Shown piece after piece: positions 22,879 through 34,281 of a DNA stretch of 64,000 nucleotides; position 1 is the stretch's first letter; each line of letters opens with the position of its first letter. Below the pieces are notes generated by a model. The model had not been told where the DNA came from. It did not search any database and saw only the letters and a list, made by a program, of their open reading frames with translations. The position numbers and the translations under genes are program-made. The stretch covers positions 405,735-469,734 of the forward strand of contig PCDI01000007.1 in assembly GCA_002778195.1 (NCBI GenBank), written 5' to 3'. The stretch is from Raffaelea ambrosiae (taxonomy: Eukaryota; Ascomycota; Sordariomycetes; Ophiostomatales; Ophiostomataceae).

Positions 22879-24971
22879 TTACCTGCTCTTAGCTGGCTGC
22901 CCCAGCACCACAATCGACCCGGCCAGCCATGCCGGCCACCACACACACCACAGCACCACCGCCGTGGACATCCCCCATACGTTCCAGCCGAACGCCGCCA
23001 GCCGCAAGACCTCGCCGAGGTCCATCTGCCATGCCGCACAGCCCGCCGCCAGCACGGCCGGTGGCGAAATGAGGTTGAGCAGCAGAGTGGCGGCCCAGCG
23101 CAGGGCCGGCCGGTCGGGACAGGGACTCATAAAGGAGAGCGGGCTGGCGATGAGACCGACAAGGAAGGCCTGGGAGAAGTTGAGGGTGGCAAGAGAGGAC
23201 AAGAACATGCCTAGCAGCAGCAGGGAAAAGGACTTGATAAGGTTGTACTGCTGGGCTGAGGGGCGGTAGTAGGTAGTCAGGGCGCCGACGAGGACATGAG
23301 GGAGGACGGCGTTGGCGACAGCCAAAAGAACAAAGGTTGGTGTGAGGAGCTGGAGAGAGAGTTAGTTTTTTACAAGTTCCACTGCTCCATAATAGAAGAC
23401 CGGGGGTTTGCAGACGGAGAGGTTGGAATAAACTCACCCATGCTGGAACGTGATTGCCCAGGTAGAGAGGCACCAGACCGAGAGCCTGGCAGGCCACGAC
23501 AACGGCCAAGGGCAGGAAGAGATCCCGTTCCGCAGCTCCTCCGGTGGTTGTGGCAGACGAGAAGTCGCTGCTGCTGGTGGCGGCGATCGTCTGCTTTTCT
23601 CCGGAAGCCGCTTTCTCGTCACCAGTCTTCGTGGCTGCTGACGTCGCTGCCGCCACCTGCGGCTGGCCGCTCTTCACCCACAGGGCAATCGCCATAATGG
23701 TGAAGTTGGCCGCCACCAGCATGGCGCTCGGCAGGTACGTGCCGATGCTGACGAAGCGCTCCTTGCTCATGAGCAGATAAAAGAAGAAGCTCTGGTGCAG
23801 ATGCTCCAGCAGGTTGTTCAGGCTCCGGAACGTGCCTTCCAGGATGCGGCCCATGGCCATCTCGTCCTGCTGCCAGCCCGACGGCACGACTTGCCCGTCC
23901 GGCGTCACCGTCGTGGCCGTGTACGGCTGCAGCGTGACCGCGTCGACGTGGTAGGCCATGAAGGCGCTGTGGGGGCCCGTGGCGGCGCCCAGTCCCTGGC
24001 GCAGCATCCCGCGCAGCATCGTGCGCAGGCGGTCCCCGTAGCTGTCGTCGTGTCGCCACATCTCCTGCAGCGACACGCCGACGCCCATCTGGCCGCCGGC
24101 AACGTGCACGACCGAGTTGATGAGGTCGAGGTTGGGCAGCTGGCCGTTGACGCCGTCGTAGACAATGTGGACGGCCGAGAAGGTCGGGCTGGTGCCGTCG
24201 TCGCGGGTCTGCGTGTAGTCGAGGGCGATGGCGCCCTGCAGCGCGCCCGACTTGCGCGGCAGCGGGCTCACGTAGCGGCCGTCGTGGGCGTCGTGGTAGG
24301 CGTCGACCCAGGCCTGGGGTCCGGCCAGGCTGTCGGGCGGGAACAGGAAAATAATGTCCTTGGACCACAGCGACCACCGGCGGAAGTAGCGCGCCAGCGT
24401 CAGCGCCAGGGCCACGCCGTTGGCGTTGGCCACGCCGTGGGCGTTGCGCCAGGCGGCGACCAGCACGAGGGCCTCGGTGGCATCGCCGCGCGGCGCCTGG
24501 AGGATGGCGTACAAGTTCTCGCCAGTCCCAGACGACTCCTCCGATGCACCCGACCGGTACGTATATGCCTGGCGGCCGACCTTGAGCCCGACGGACGTCA
24601 GAATACCCTCGAGCTGAGCATTGACCTCGGCATTGGTCTTGTTGGCGGCGAGGGCGTCGAGGACCTCGTGCTTGTAGGCGCGGAACACGAACTGGTCGCT
24701 GCCGCCAAAGTAGGTGTGCACCTGGCCCGGAAGTAGGGCGTTCTCGGAGATGTAGGTACGCCGCGAGTACGAGTCCAGGGGCAGCACGAGCAGCGAGGCG
24801 ACGCCGACGAGGACGAAGAGGAGCGACAGGTACGGCGGCAGCTTGAGGATCCGCGGGTCGCGTCGGAGGTGGACGAGGGAGGCTGTGGGCAAAAAAAAAG
24901 TTTAGCACTCAAATACAGAGTAGCAGTAGAAGTTAGAGAAAAAAAAGGGCCTTACATATTAAGCCAGACAT
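22879..24971 (-). CDS. GAA1: GPI transamidase subunit Gaa1
   Basis: Component of the ER-membrane GPI transamidase, which replaces the C-terminal signal of precursor proteins with a GPI anchor. Three exons, 24971-24956, 24882-23438 and 23349-22879, join in phase to give 643 aa. The first exon has only 16 bases (MSGLI plus one base). Joining it gives MSGLISSLVHLRRDPRILK, which matches Gaa1 N-termini, so this start is preferred over any ATG in exon 2. A membrane segment at about residues 25-42 (LLFVLVGVASLLVLPL) is followed by the lumenal region. This includes an M28-peptidase-like fold with LVLVAAWRN, DIIFLFPPDSLAGPQAWVDAYHD and GGQMGVGVSLQEMWRHD. A cluster of hydrophobic helices fills the last ~250 residues. 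A Lys/Ala/Ser-rich loop near residues 425-460 separates two membrane helices. Confidence 0.94.
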
Positions 24972-26815
24972 CGTGTTGCGCGCGGACGGACAGAGCTCGT
25001 CTAGGGAGAGGGAAGTCGAGACACACCTGGAGGGAAGCTCCCAGCACAAGTAGACACGTAAATTGCTGCTAGCGCGTTCCGTGTTCCGTGGCCCACCCCT
25101 ATTTTGGGATCTAAGCTTAATCCCATTGACGGATATATGCATATCAGATGGGCTGCCAGGAACATAGAAGCAGCCCAGCTCGTGTCTTGCTGACTACCGA
25201 TCTTCTGCCACAGTCCGCTGCAGAATCTGTTGCAATGAAAGCTGCTTGTCTAAACCCTTCTTTCCCTACATTCAAAGATATTTTCTATTTCTGAGCTTGG
25301 TTGCGTGGTTGGTTTTTACAGTGGTCGGATTGTTATCTAGAGGACTTAGAACGCCGAGTTAAGACAGTTATCAACTTGGAATGTGAGCGGCCAGTGCTCT
25401 CGTCAACAACATCCGTGCACCGGAAAAGAGGTTTCTTTCTGCCCACCATGTAACCAGTTATACAAAGTCAGACTGTTTGATAGGAATGTCAAACACAAAC
25501 TACTAGCGTCGTATCTTCATTCCATTATTTCTTATGGAAAATATTTCTCTACTCTTCATGCGGCTTGAATTAATCGTTAGCTACTGCACCGACTGGATTT
25601 TTCTTCTACTTCGTATGCCGTAGTCCGGTGACAAGGTACAGCCCGGATCATTGTCCCTCTTTTTGGTTTTCGTGAATCCAAGTACATAACATAACTGATC
25701 TGTACAAGATGTGCGCTTGTTCTGCCAGCCTTTTCTGCCTACCATCAGTTTCTCCCTCTGCCATCTCCTCTTCTGTTAGTCGAAAGAGAAGAAAAAGTGC
25801 ATTATACATCTTGCCCAAACAGTCATTGCTCAAGTAACTATCCCCTATCCCCTAACCGGCTGATCAGAGGTGTCAAAACAACCGCGACCTCGAGACTCGT
25901 AACGACGAATAAAAAAAGGTGATTCCCCCCCAAAGAAACTAAGTAGGAAGCATGCATAGAAAATGGGCTTGTAGGTGTCAACATCTCAGGGAAGCACAGC
26001 TGGGAACGTGTTTGGGCTATATAAAGAAGGTCGGTTAGTGAAGAACAATCTAAGATGGATGTATGTGCGTTGAAACTAGACGACCCTCTTGTGAATACTA
26101 ACTAGTCGACAGCATGTGCTAGGTTTTTCTCGCGGCCGATTTGGATAGAAAAAAAGAATGCCTTTTGCTTCATATTTTGTAATAATAAAAAAAGGAGGGT
26201 ACTGAGACCATTGGCCGTAGACGGCCGCTCCGAAGTGCACAGTGAAATGTAAACCTATACATGACACAGAACGACATCCATGTGTGCGCAGGCGTGCACC
26301 GTGGCCGAGGCTCGTATATTGTCACCTGCTGGGGCCTGTGCATGTAGTATGGGAACTGCTACTGTTATATCTTAGGATTTCTCACGCATATTTAGGTTCT
26401 TCGTGCCGGTCGTTTGGAAAATCTTGCTATTCGTGCTTGACTACTTGGCAAAGTATCCTTCCCCCAACCACATAAATAAATATATACAACACAACCCTGT
26501 ACCCTTCCACATTTCGGCCACATCCACCCCGCACCCGATGAGGCCGGCGCCATTGACCTCCGTCACTGTGCAGGCAGTAGTTGGAGACAGACACATAGCC
26601 GAAGTGGCATGGAGGTAAAGGAGGGCGTGCGGGCGTTGTCGGACTTCTAGAACTCGTATCCGTGGCAGAATCTGGAAGATGCGGTCGCTGAAGTACAAGA
26701 GACTGTGACGCTAGTGCTCATACTCAGATGGTCTAGATGCGAGCAGAGAATGTGTTTGTGAACTTCGGTTGGCCCTGGCCATTAGTTTTGGCCTTCTTGT
26801 CCTCTTGTGACGGGT
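24972..26815. other. AT-rich intergenic region between GAA1 and BUD20
   Basis: Contains the GAA1 promoter and the BUD20 3' UTR. It is lower in GC than its surroundings, especially from about 25200 to 26500, and has only short random-looking frames. I see no tRNA, transposon end or family-like peptide. Confidence 0.5.
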
Positions 26816-27273
26816 TCATGACATGACGACCTCGGTTGTCGTAGACTCGGATGCTTGCTCTTTTGCTTCACCAGCGGGTGTCTTTTGTTCCGTCACCGGG
26901 GCTGTATAGCGACCAATTCCCGCCGCTGCCTCGGCCTCCTTCTGCGTGTATGGCTCGTCTCGCAGCTGCCGTAGCCGCCGCTTGTGCGGCTTGCCGCGGC
27001 GATGGCCGACAAGTGCAGTGTCGCCCTCAAACCATTTTGCGCAGGCAACGCAATAGAAGCGGCCGAGACCAGGTAGGTCCTCGGCGGCCTTGGTGTTTTG
27101 GTAACGGGATAGATGCGCCGGAGAGCGGACATCGGCCTTGATCTGGTCGACGTCTCTGGGCGGGGGTTAGACTGGTGTTCTCCTAGATTACTACTGTTCT
27201 CGAGACATTCTTCATAGACTTACCTTGTCTTCCGACGCGTCTTGGTAAGAGTACGCTTGTTTGTGACGCCCAT
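26816..27273 (-). CDS. BUD20: Bud20/ZNF593-type C2H2 zinc-finger ribosome assembly factor
   Basis: Small shuttling protein that travels with pre-60S ribosomal particles and helps their nuclear export. Two exons, 27273-27224 and 27155-26816, join in phase to give 129 aa. Neither exon alone gives a convincing frame, so the gene is easy to miss. Exon 1 starts MGVTNKRTLTKTRRKTR, a basic N-terminus typical of the family. Exon 2 gives RDVDQIKADV, then the single zinc finger of the ZNF593 type: FYCVACAKWF, followed by HRRGKPHKRRLRQL (C-X2-C paired with two His). The tail, rich in Glu, Thr and Ala, ends EVVMS. The intron has a GTAAGT donor and a CCCAG acceptor. A cluster of GATA sites lies 86-200 bases upstream of the ATG. 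Confidence 0.93.
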
Positions 27274-29668
27274 TGTGATTGTTCTATATGGCTGTGGTGT
27301 TTTGATGTCACTTGGTGGGAAAACACAAGAATTTTTCTTGTCTCATTTTTTCCCATACGATAACGATAGTGGTATCGATAACCATGCCGATAAGAGCCCG
27401 ATAAGAGCTGTCACAACGACCAAGATAAGATCCTATAGCGATGAACTGATTAGACAACAGCCATGCACCGATAAAACCGATGCGCCACTAGTTCCGACAT
27501 TTGCTCCTCGGACCAGTCAGCGCTTGGCTATACCACATTACGGACAGATGCTTGCTTCTGTGGGACAGAAGGGACGCCACCAGCCGGCAGTGATCGAATG
27601 ACCTGCCAGTTGGCCGGCTGTCAGATGGAAAATATCGCAGGTGCTCACATGTTCTACACGGGAGGTGGGCTCTTTTAAATTTGTGCGCCGTTGAGAGATA
27701 AGATGCTTGCCCCTCCATGATCTGGCCAGCGACTTAGATCGCATCTCACAGAGTATGCTTGAGTGAGTATCAACACACGCTTCGTGGCACTACGATTATC
27801 TACCCTGTAAGATGGAATCTTGGCCCCATGCCGTAGCCGCTTATGCCATTGTGGTTTGATAACATGAGCAGTTGCAACTACCCCTCCCCCAACAAAAGAC
27901 CTGAAGAATTGCAACATTAGTTAATTGCCGAAGCCTCCTGCAAAAAAAACCCTGACGAATTTAATTTTTGTTCGTCTAAGGGTTCCTGGTCGGCTGCACC
28001 GCACGCGCCGACGAGTATACGAGCAACGGTTCCTTGCAATCCCCGTCGGTCGATCGGCTTCGTTGCGGCGTCTGTTCGTAAATACTCGGAAAAAAGACGG
28101 CTACCGAGCTTGTGCGGCGCAAATACGGGCGAGCACGAACGGCGACAAGGAGGAGCCCCACTGTGAGAGGTCTGCAGACCAAACAAAATGGCTGCAAATA
28201 GAGCAGCAGCCAGGCGGTGGGCGGGGGCAATCGAGGGAAACCGCTTTCAGGCGGGGCGCCACCCTAGTTCCGTGCGCAGCACTGGAGCCCAAAGCCCACC
28301 CCAGCTAAGACTAACAAGACACTACGACACTGTGTTAGTGGCTTCCTCGGCCACGAGAATCTTCTCTGCTGCACGTATGGTTACCCGGCTCCATGCCGTA
28401 GGCGCAAGCGTGGCAGTTTGCGAAACACTTGTCCGGCGGGACTCTCTTGAGAAAGTTGTTGAAATGCCCGTGGCAAGCCTCGGGTGAGGATTGCCGCGGA
28501 GCGCAAAGGGGAGATGGAAGGCCATATCCAGAGAACATCCCTCCCTAATTTTGCATACGAGGAGTTCCAGACTGCCCCTCCAGGGGCAACAAAGGACCCC
28601 AGATTCACACCCTCTAAAGGGATACCAAAAGTCCACAAACTCCAGAGAGTCTAGTGAAGAGACCACCATTGAGGCATTTTGCTCGGTTGCAGGACCTATG
28701 GGGCGCTTCAGCCGGGGGCCAGTCTGGTGCCAGGAGTGAGGTGCTCCATTCCAGCAATGGTCTTGCCGGGCCAGCGAATCGCAGCGAGGCCTTTATTCAT
28801 GCAGCAGACTCGATTTGCTGGGCCGACGCAGGGAGACCGACGGAAAAGGCAGGACGCACAAAAAATGCCACTGCACGGAAAGCGCACAGCATGAATGTCT
28901 CGGTGGTGTGAGCAAACCGCGGCTGGAACGCAGCGCGTCCTATTTAGCACTGTATCTTACATGAAGATCGCTATTCGCAGCAAACGTTCTGGCTCGCAGA
29001 CCAGGAATGGGGGATGACTGTGTCTGTCTCGCAGGGCCAATCAAAAAAGACACGACGCTGACAGACTGCCCAAACAATACCGGGAACAAGAGCAAACAAT
29101 GCTGCAATCAGGGAAAGAGCAATTGCTGTCCGCATGGAAGGAACGACCAGTTCGCCCCCTTCCCATCTTCAACGTACGCGGTGATGGTGGCGGGCTTGTG
29201 ACTTTTCCCCAGTACCCACCTGCCTAGCCCAAGCAACAATAATCCAACGCTGCTGATTCGCCCGGTCGCCCGCCTTGCTCCTGTCTGGCTTGTCGTCATA
29301 GCCGAGGAGCACCAGCACCCGGCGAGGGGTGTGGGCGCCAGTCTAATTTTTCTCTTTGCCAATATGCTGTGGAAGGGCCACCCAGGAAAAGCCGAGCGGC
29401 CGCTGGCTGGCTGTTTATCTGCGTGTTTTAGCGTAAACCTACAAAACACTGCGCATATCCATTCCTCCCCCGCTGTCGCACGAAACCCTTCCCTCTCTTT
29501 CCCTTTTTTTCTCTTTCCATTTTTTTTTCTTCCTCTCTTTTTCCTTCCAATTGTGCCCATCTTTTGTTCTCTTTTTCCTTCCCGCCTCCCACAACCCCCC
29601 CGTCTCTTCTACTCGCACCATCCTCATCCTCCTCTTCTCTTCGTCTGTGCCATTTCACAACCATCACG
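27274..29668. other. Divergent promoter region, BUD20 / aconitase
   Basis: Upstream DNA of both BUD20 (-) and aconitase (+). The BUD20 side carries the GATA cluster described separately. The aconitase side ends in a strongly CT-rich leader from about 29460 to 29640. Frames in the middle (27.9-28.7 kb) overlap on several strands and look random. No RNA gene seen. Confidence 0.5.
27359..27473 (+). promoter_or_regulatory. Cluster of seven GATA sites upstream of BUD20
   Basis: The tetramer GATA occurs at 27359, 27365, 27377, 27389, 27400, 27424 and 27470, all on the plus strand. Three are in the context GATAAG, two in GATAAC and one in GATAAA. The cluster is 86-200 bases upstream of the BUD20 start codon. 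Fungal GATA factors (nitrogen, iron or light regulators) recognise such sites, but which factor binds here is not shown. Confidence 0.55.
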
Positions 29669-32622
29669 ATGTTGGCCTCGAGGCAGCTCGGCCAGGCCAT
29701 GCGGTGCCGGTCCGCGATGACCCGGTCAGCGTTCAATGGCCTCCGCACAATGGCCACTGTCACAGAAAACCCTCTGGACCGCAAGGTATGTTTTTTCTGA
29801 ACTGAATCCATTCGCTCTCCCTAGGGCTTGGCAGCTCGCTTGCCAGCCTGTGTATTCAAGCGCAGTCCAGTTTTCCTCGTGCATGAAACCGTGTAGTGTT
29901 CACATTCATACTAACCCATACAAACAGGTCAAGCAGAACAACTGGGAGGCAACGAACTTCATTAACTACAAGAAGATGTCAGAGAACCTGGCGATCGTCC
30001 GGGCACGTCTGAACCGCCCCCTAGCTTACGCCGAGAAGATCCTGTACTCCCATCTGGACGATCCGGAAGGCCAGGACATAGAGCGTGGTGTTTCTTACCT
30101 GAAGCTGCGGCCAGACCGTGTGGCTTGCCAAGATGCCACCGCCCAGATGGCCATTCTTCAGTTCATGTCGGCCGGCATGCCGTCCGTTGCCAACCCCGTC
30201 ACTGTGCACTGTGACCATCTTATCGAGGCCCAGGTTGGCGGCGAGAAGGATCTGGCACGTGCCATCAGCATCAATAAGGAGGTCTACGACTTCCTGGCTT
30301 CTGCTTGCGCCAAGTACAACATTGGCTTCTGGCGTCCCGGCTCTGGTATCATCCACCAGATCATTCTCGAGAACTACGCTTTCCCCGGTGGTCTGCTCAT
30401 CGGCACCGACTCCCACACTCCCAACGCAGGTGGTCTGGGCATGTGCACAATTGGTGTCGGTGGCGCTGACGCCGTCGATGTCATGGCCAACCTGCCGTGG
30501 GAGCTGAAGGCTCCCAAGGTCATTGGTGTCAAGCTGACCGGCAAGATGAACGGCTGGACTGCCCCCAAGGGTGAGTTCCAACCCGCTTTCAAACCGCATT
30601 TTCCAGTCCTCGTCTTTCAATTCACGTTTTCCAATCCACATCCTCGAGTTCTCTTTCCTTTCCAGTCGCTCCACTTTTATCTTACACACTCACTCCAAAA
30701 TTACTAATCGCACAAAATCACCAAAACGGCCAAAACGGCTTGCTAACGCTCTTGTTTTCAGATATTATCCTCAAAGTCGCCGGCATTCTGACCGTGAAGG
30801 GCGGAACCGGTGCGATTGTCGAGTACTTTGGTGAGTACGCCCCATTTTTCAACTCGGTTCCGTGATCTCGTTCTCTGCGTTCGAGACCATCATGATGTCA
30901 CGTGATACTCTTTGGTCGAACAGCAGTGGACTAATACATACGATATAGGTCCTGGTGTCGACAGCATGTCTTGCACCGGTATGGCAACTATCTGCAACAT
31001 GTACGTTTGAACTATCCTATTCAGTTTTCATCGACTTAGACCAAACTAACACACACACAGGGGTGCTGAGATTGGTGCTACCACCTCCGTGTTCCCCTTC
31101 AACGACCGCATGTACGACTACCTGAAGGCCACCAAGCGTACCGAGATCGGTGACTTCGCCCGTGTGTACGCCAAGGATCTGCGCCAGGACGAGGGTGCTG
31201 AGTACGATCAGCTCATCGAGATCAACCTGGACGAGCTTGAGCCCCACATTAACGGCCCCTTCACCCCCGATCTGGCCACCCCCCTGTCCAAGCTCAAGGA
31301 GGTCTCCAAGGCCAATGGCTGGCCTGATGAGGTCAAGGTCGGTCTTATCGGCTCTTGCACCAACTCGTCGTACGAGGACATGACCCGTGCCGCTGCCATC
31401 GCTCGCGATGCTCTCGACCACGGTATCAAGTCCAAGGCTGTCTTCACTGTCACCCCCGGTTCCGAGCAGATTCGCGCCACCATTGCCCGCGATGGTCAGC
31501 TTCAGACCTTTGAGGAGTTCGGTGGTATCGTCCTGGCCAACGCTTGCGGCCCCTGCATTGGTCAGTGGGACCGCCGTGACGTCAAGAAGGGTGAGGCCAA
31601 CACCATTGTGTCGTCGTACAACCGTAACTTCACGGCCCGTAACGATGGCAACACCGCCACCCACGCCTTCGTCGCCTCCCCTGACCTGGTCGTCGCCATG
31701 GCCATTGGCGGCTCGCTGAGCTTCAACCCCCTGACCGACACCCTCAAGGACAAGGATGGCAAGGACTTCCTGCTGAAGCCGCCACCAGCCACCAACGGTC
31801 TGCCCGATCGCGGCTACGACCCGGGCCAGGATACCTACCAGGCCCCCCCCGCCGACCGCTCCACTGTCCAGGTCGCGGTCGCTCCCACCTCGGACCGTCT
31901 CCAGATCCTGTCTCCCTTCAAGGAGTGGGATGGCAAGGACGCCATGGACTGCCGCGTCCTGCTGAAGGCCCAGGGCAAGACTACCACTGATCACATTTCC
32001 ATGGCCGGCCCCTGGCTGAAGTACCGTGGTCATCTGGACAACATCTCCAACAACATGCTTATCGGTGCCATCAACGCTGAGAACGGCGAGGCCAACAAGG
32101 TCTTCAACGAGACTGACGGCAGCTATGGTGCCGTCCCGGCTGTTGCCCGTGACTACAAGGCCAAGGGTATCAAGTGGGTTGTTGTCGGTGACTGGAACTA
32201 CGGTGAGGGTTCGTCTCGTGAGCACGCTGCTCTGGAGCCTCGCCATCTTGGTGGCCTTGCCATCATCACCCGGTCATTCGCTCGTATCCACGAGACCAAC
32301 CTGAAGAAGCAGGGCATGCTGCCGCTGACCTTCATTGAACCCGCCGACTACGACAAGATCAAGCCTGATGACCATGTAAGTTTTTTTCTGCTCTGTCTTT
32401 TTCGTTCTCGATCACCGAAACGTTATTCTAACGCTTTTGCAGGTTGACATTCTCTGCACGGAGCTGGCTGTCGGCAAGCCCATCACCATGGTGGTTCACC
32501 CCAAGAACGGCGAGAAGTTCGAGATCAAGCTCGGCCACACCTTCAATGCCGGCCAGATTGAGTGGTTCAAGAACGGCAGCGCCCTGAACACGATGGCCAA
32601 GGCGCACGCCGCCGCCAAATAA
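29669..32622 (+). CDS. ACO1: Mitochondrial aconitate hydratase (aconitase)
   Basis: TCA-cycle enzyme that interconverts citrate and isocitrate in the mitochondrial matrix, using a [4Fe-4S] cluster. Six exons, 29669-29785, 29928-30570, 30762-30830, 30949-31000, 31061-32375 and 32443-32622, join in phase to give 752 aa. The N-terminus MLASRQLGQAMRCRSAMTRS is Arg/Ser-rich with no acidic residue, a mitochondrial presequence. The body contains the substrate-binding stretch TDSHTPNAGG and the three cluster cysteines 354 (GSCTNSSYED), 417 and 420 (ACGPCIGQ); the 63-residue and 3-residue spacings match known aconitases. The C-terminal swivel domain has GDWNYGEGSSREHAALEPRHLGG. Exons 3 and 4 are small (69 and 52 bases). 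Codon use in exons 2 and 5 is strongly C-biased at third positions, as expected for high expression. A CT-rich leader precedes the ATG. Confidence 0.98.
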
Positions 32623-34281
32623 ACCCGAAAAATACCACAACCCCTCCCCGAAATAACGACCAAATAGCGCATATCTTTAGTGGTGGAAGGAGCCACTAAA
32701 GCATAAAATATATATCCGTCTCTTTTTGACATTTTGTTTTATTTGCTGGATGAGAAGGGCGAGACGGGGCGTTGTGTGCTTTTTTTCACTAGTCTATATA
32801 AATTGTAGTTATAACCAAAAAAATTGTTAAAACATAAAAAAATGGGGATATTACCATTGTGACAATGGAAGGTGTATCTCGAACTTCGCTGGATGAGAGA
32901 TCAAGAAAAGACTATGAAAACGAGTTGAACGATGGGGAGAACTCGCCAGTCTCGATCAAGAATGATCGCCCATCCACTCACGCAACAGCAATTGGCAAGG
33001 ACAACCAGCCCCAGTGTCTGTCCCGCGGAACGAAATTTCTTGTCGTGTGGATGCCTGCCAGTTCGGCAAGGGCCGCAGAGCCGCAGCCGCAGTCAACAAC
33101 GTTTTCACTTTGATTGGCAGGAGCAAACTGGATTTGTCTTGTTTACTATTGGTCTGGGCAAAGTCTTGTCTTGTGACCGAAGTAGAGCGGGCTCTTTCCG
33201 ATTTGGTTTGCAGTCCCGCAGATCGAGGCTGTGTAGCTCAGGGTTGGACATCCCAACAGGTGATAGTAGAGACGCCCCGGAAATTCGGTCTCAGCTATTC
33301 TTCGACTCATTGCCTATGGGTTTCTCTTTGATCGCTGGTCCGGTCGAGTTTGCTCTGTCTTTTGAAACTGCTTCCATAGTTGGCAAGGATTCGTTGCGTC
33401 TACGAATGCTTTGCTCTCTGTGCCGAAAGAAATCACAGGACTTGGCATAAGCAGAATACCTTAAATGTCCACAGTGTCAATATTGTATGTATAATCGAAA
33501 TTCCAATTCATTGGAGCTTTTTACCGAGGAGAATCGATTAATGTCTAGTCAATGTATTCTCTAGACTACTCCCAGCCATATTTTTGCACCTTGCGGCGAT
33601 TTAAGTAGAAAACCCCCCGGGGATGGGGGTACCGATAAATTGTATCGGAATTAAAAGCCACACGAAACCCCCAACAGACCGAATTGAGCATGCCAACATC
33701 GGCAAGTTAACTAACTATTATGTCTCTGTGATCTTGAGAGAGAAGGTCCGTTGACTTACAAGGTAGTTGGAGTGGATGCATGTCACATGGTGATAAGCAC
33801 TTATCCGGCACATGGCGCAGGGACCACCCACGGCTAGTGGACAGCGCATACTCATTTGCCGTTTGGGGGGTTTTCGGGGGACTAGGCACGAGACACCTTT
33901 CCCTTGCGACCCCAAGAGGCCAGACAGGGGTGTGACGTGCACCTCTGCTCTTTCTAATCCTCTTTTTTTTTAAAGTGCTTAGATTGTCTCCTTTCAACAC
34001 TGCACACGCGGAAACATTTTTTTATTTTAAAAAAGGGAGCCACCGGCGCTGTGGATCATGGCGGCAGATTGTCTCCGGTAATAGAACAGAAAGACAAACA
34101 AACAATCACAGACAAAAGCTCCGCCCAACCTTTTCGAGAATCGCGTTCCAGACAGTCCGAATTCCCGCGCCTGCCATCCACTCCCAACCGACCCCCCCCT
34201 TGTTCGTCTCCCCTTGGGCTTCCTCGGCATCGTTGCACCGTCGCGAAACATCTGCTTCCTCCACCTCCTCCTCTTCTCGCG
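32623..34281. other. Intergenic region between aconitase and the rhomboid gene
   Basis: Holds the aconitase 3' UTR and the rhomboid promoter. AT-rich just after 32640, then mixed. Frames around 32860-33450 are short, overlap each other and show no family features. No RNA gene seen. Confidence 0.5.

Noticed and set aside
31017..32246. 409-codon open frame on the minus strand
   Set aside because: Lies antisense to the large aconitase exon; it is open only because third-position C bias leaves few stops on the opposite strand. The peptide has no family features.
33225..33265. tRNA-like string TGTAGCTCAGGGTTGG
   Set aside because: No matching acceptor stem, anticodon arm or T-loop follows.
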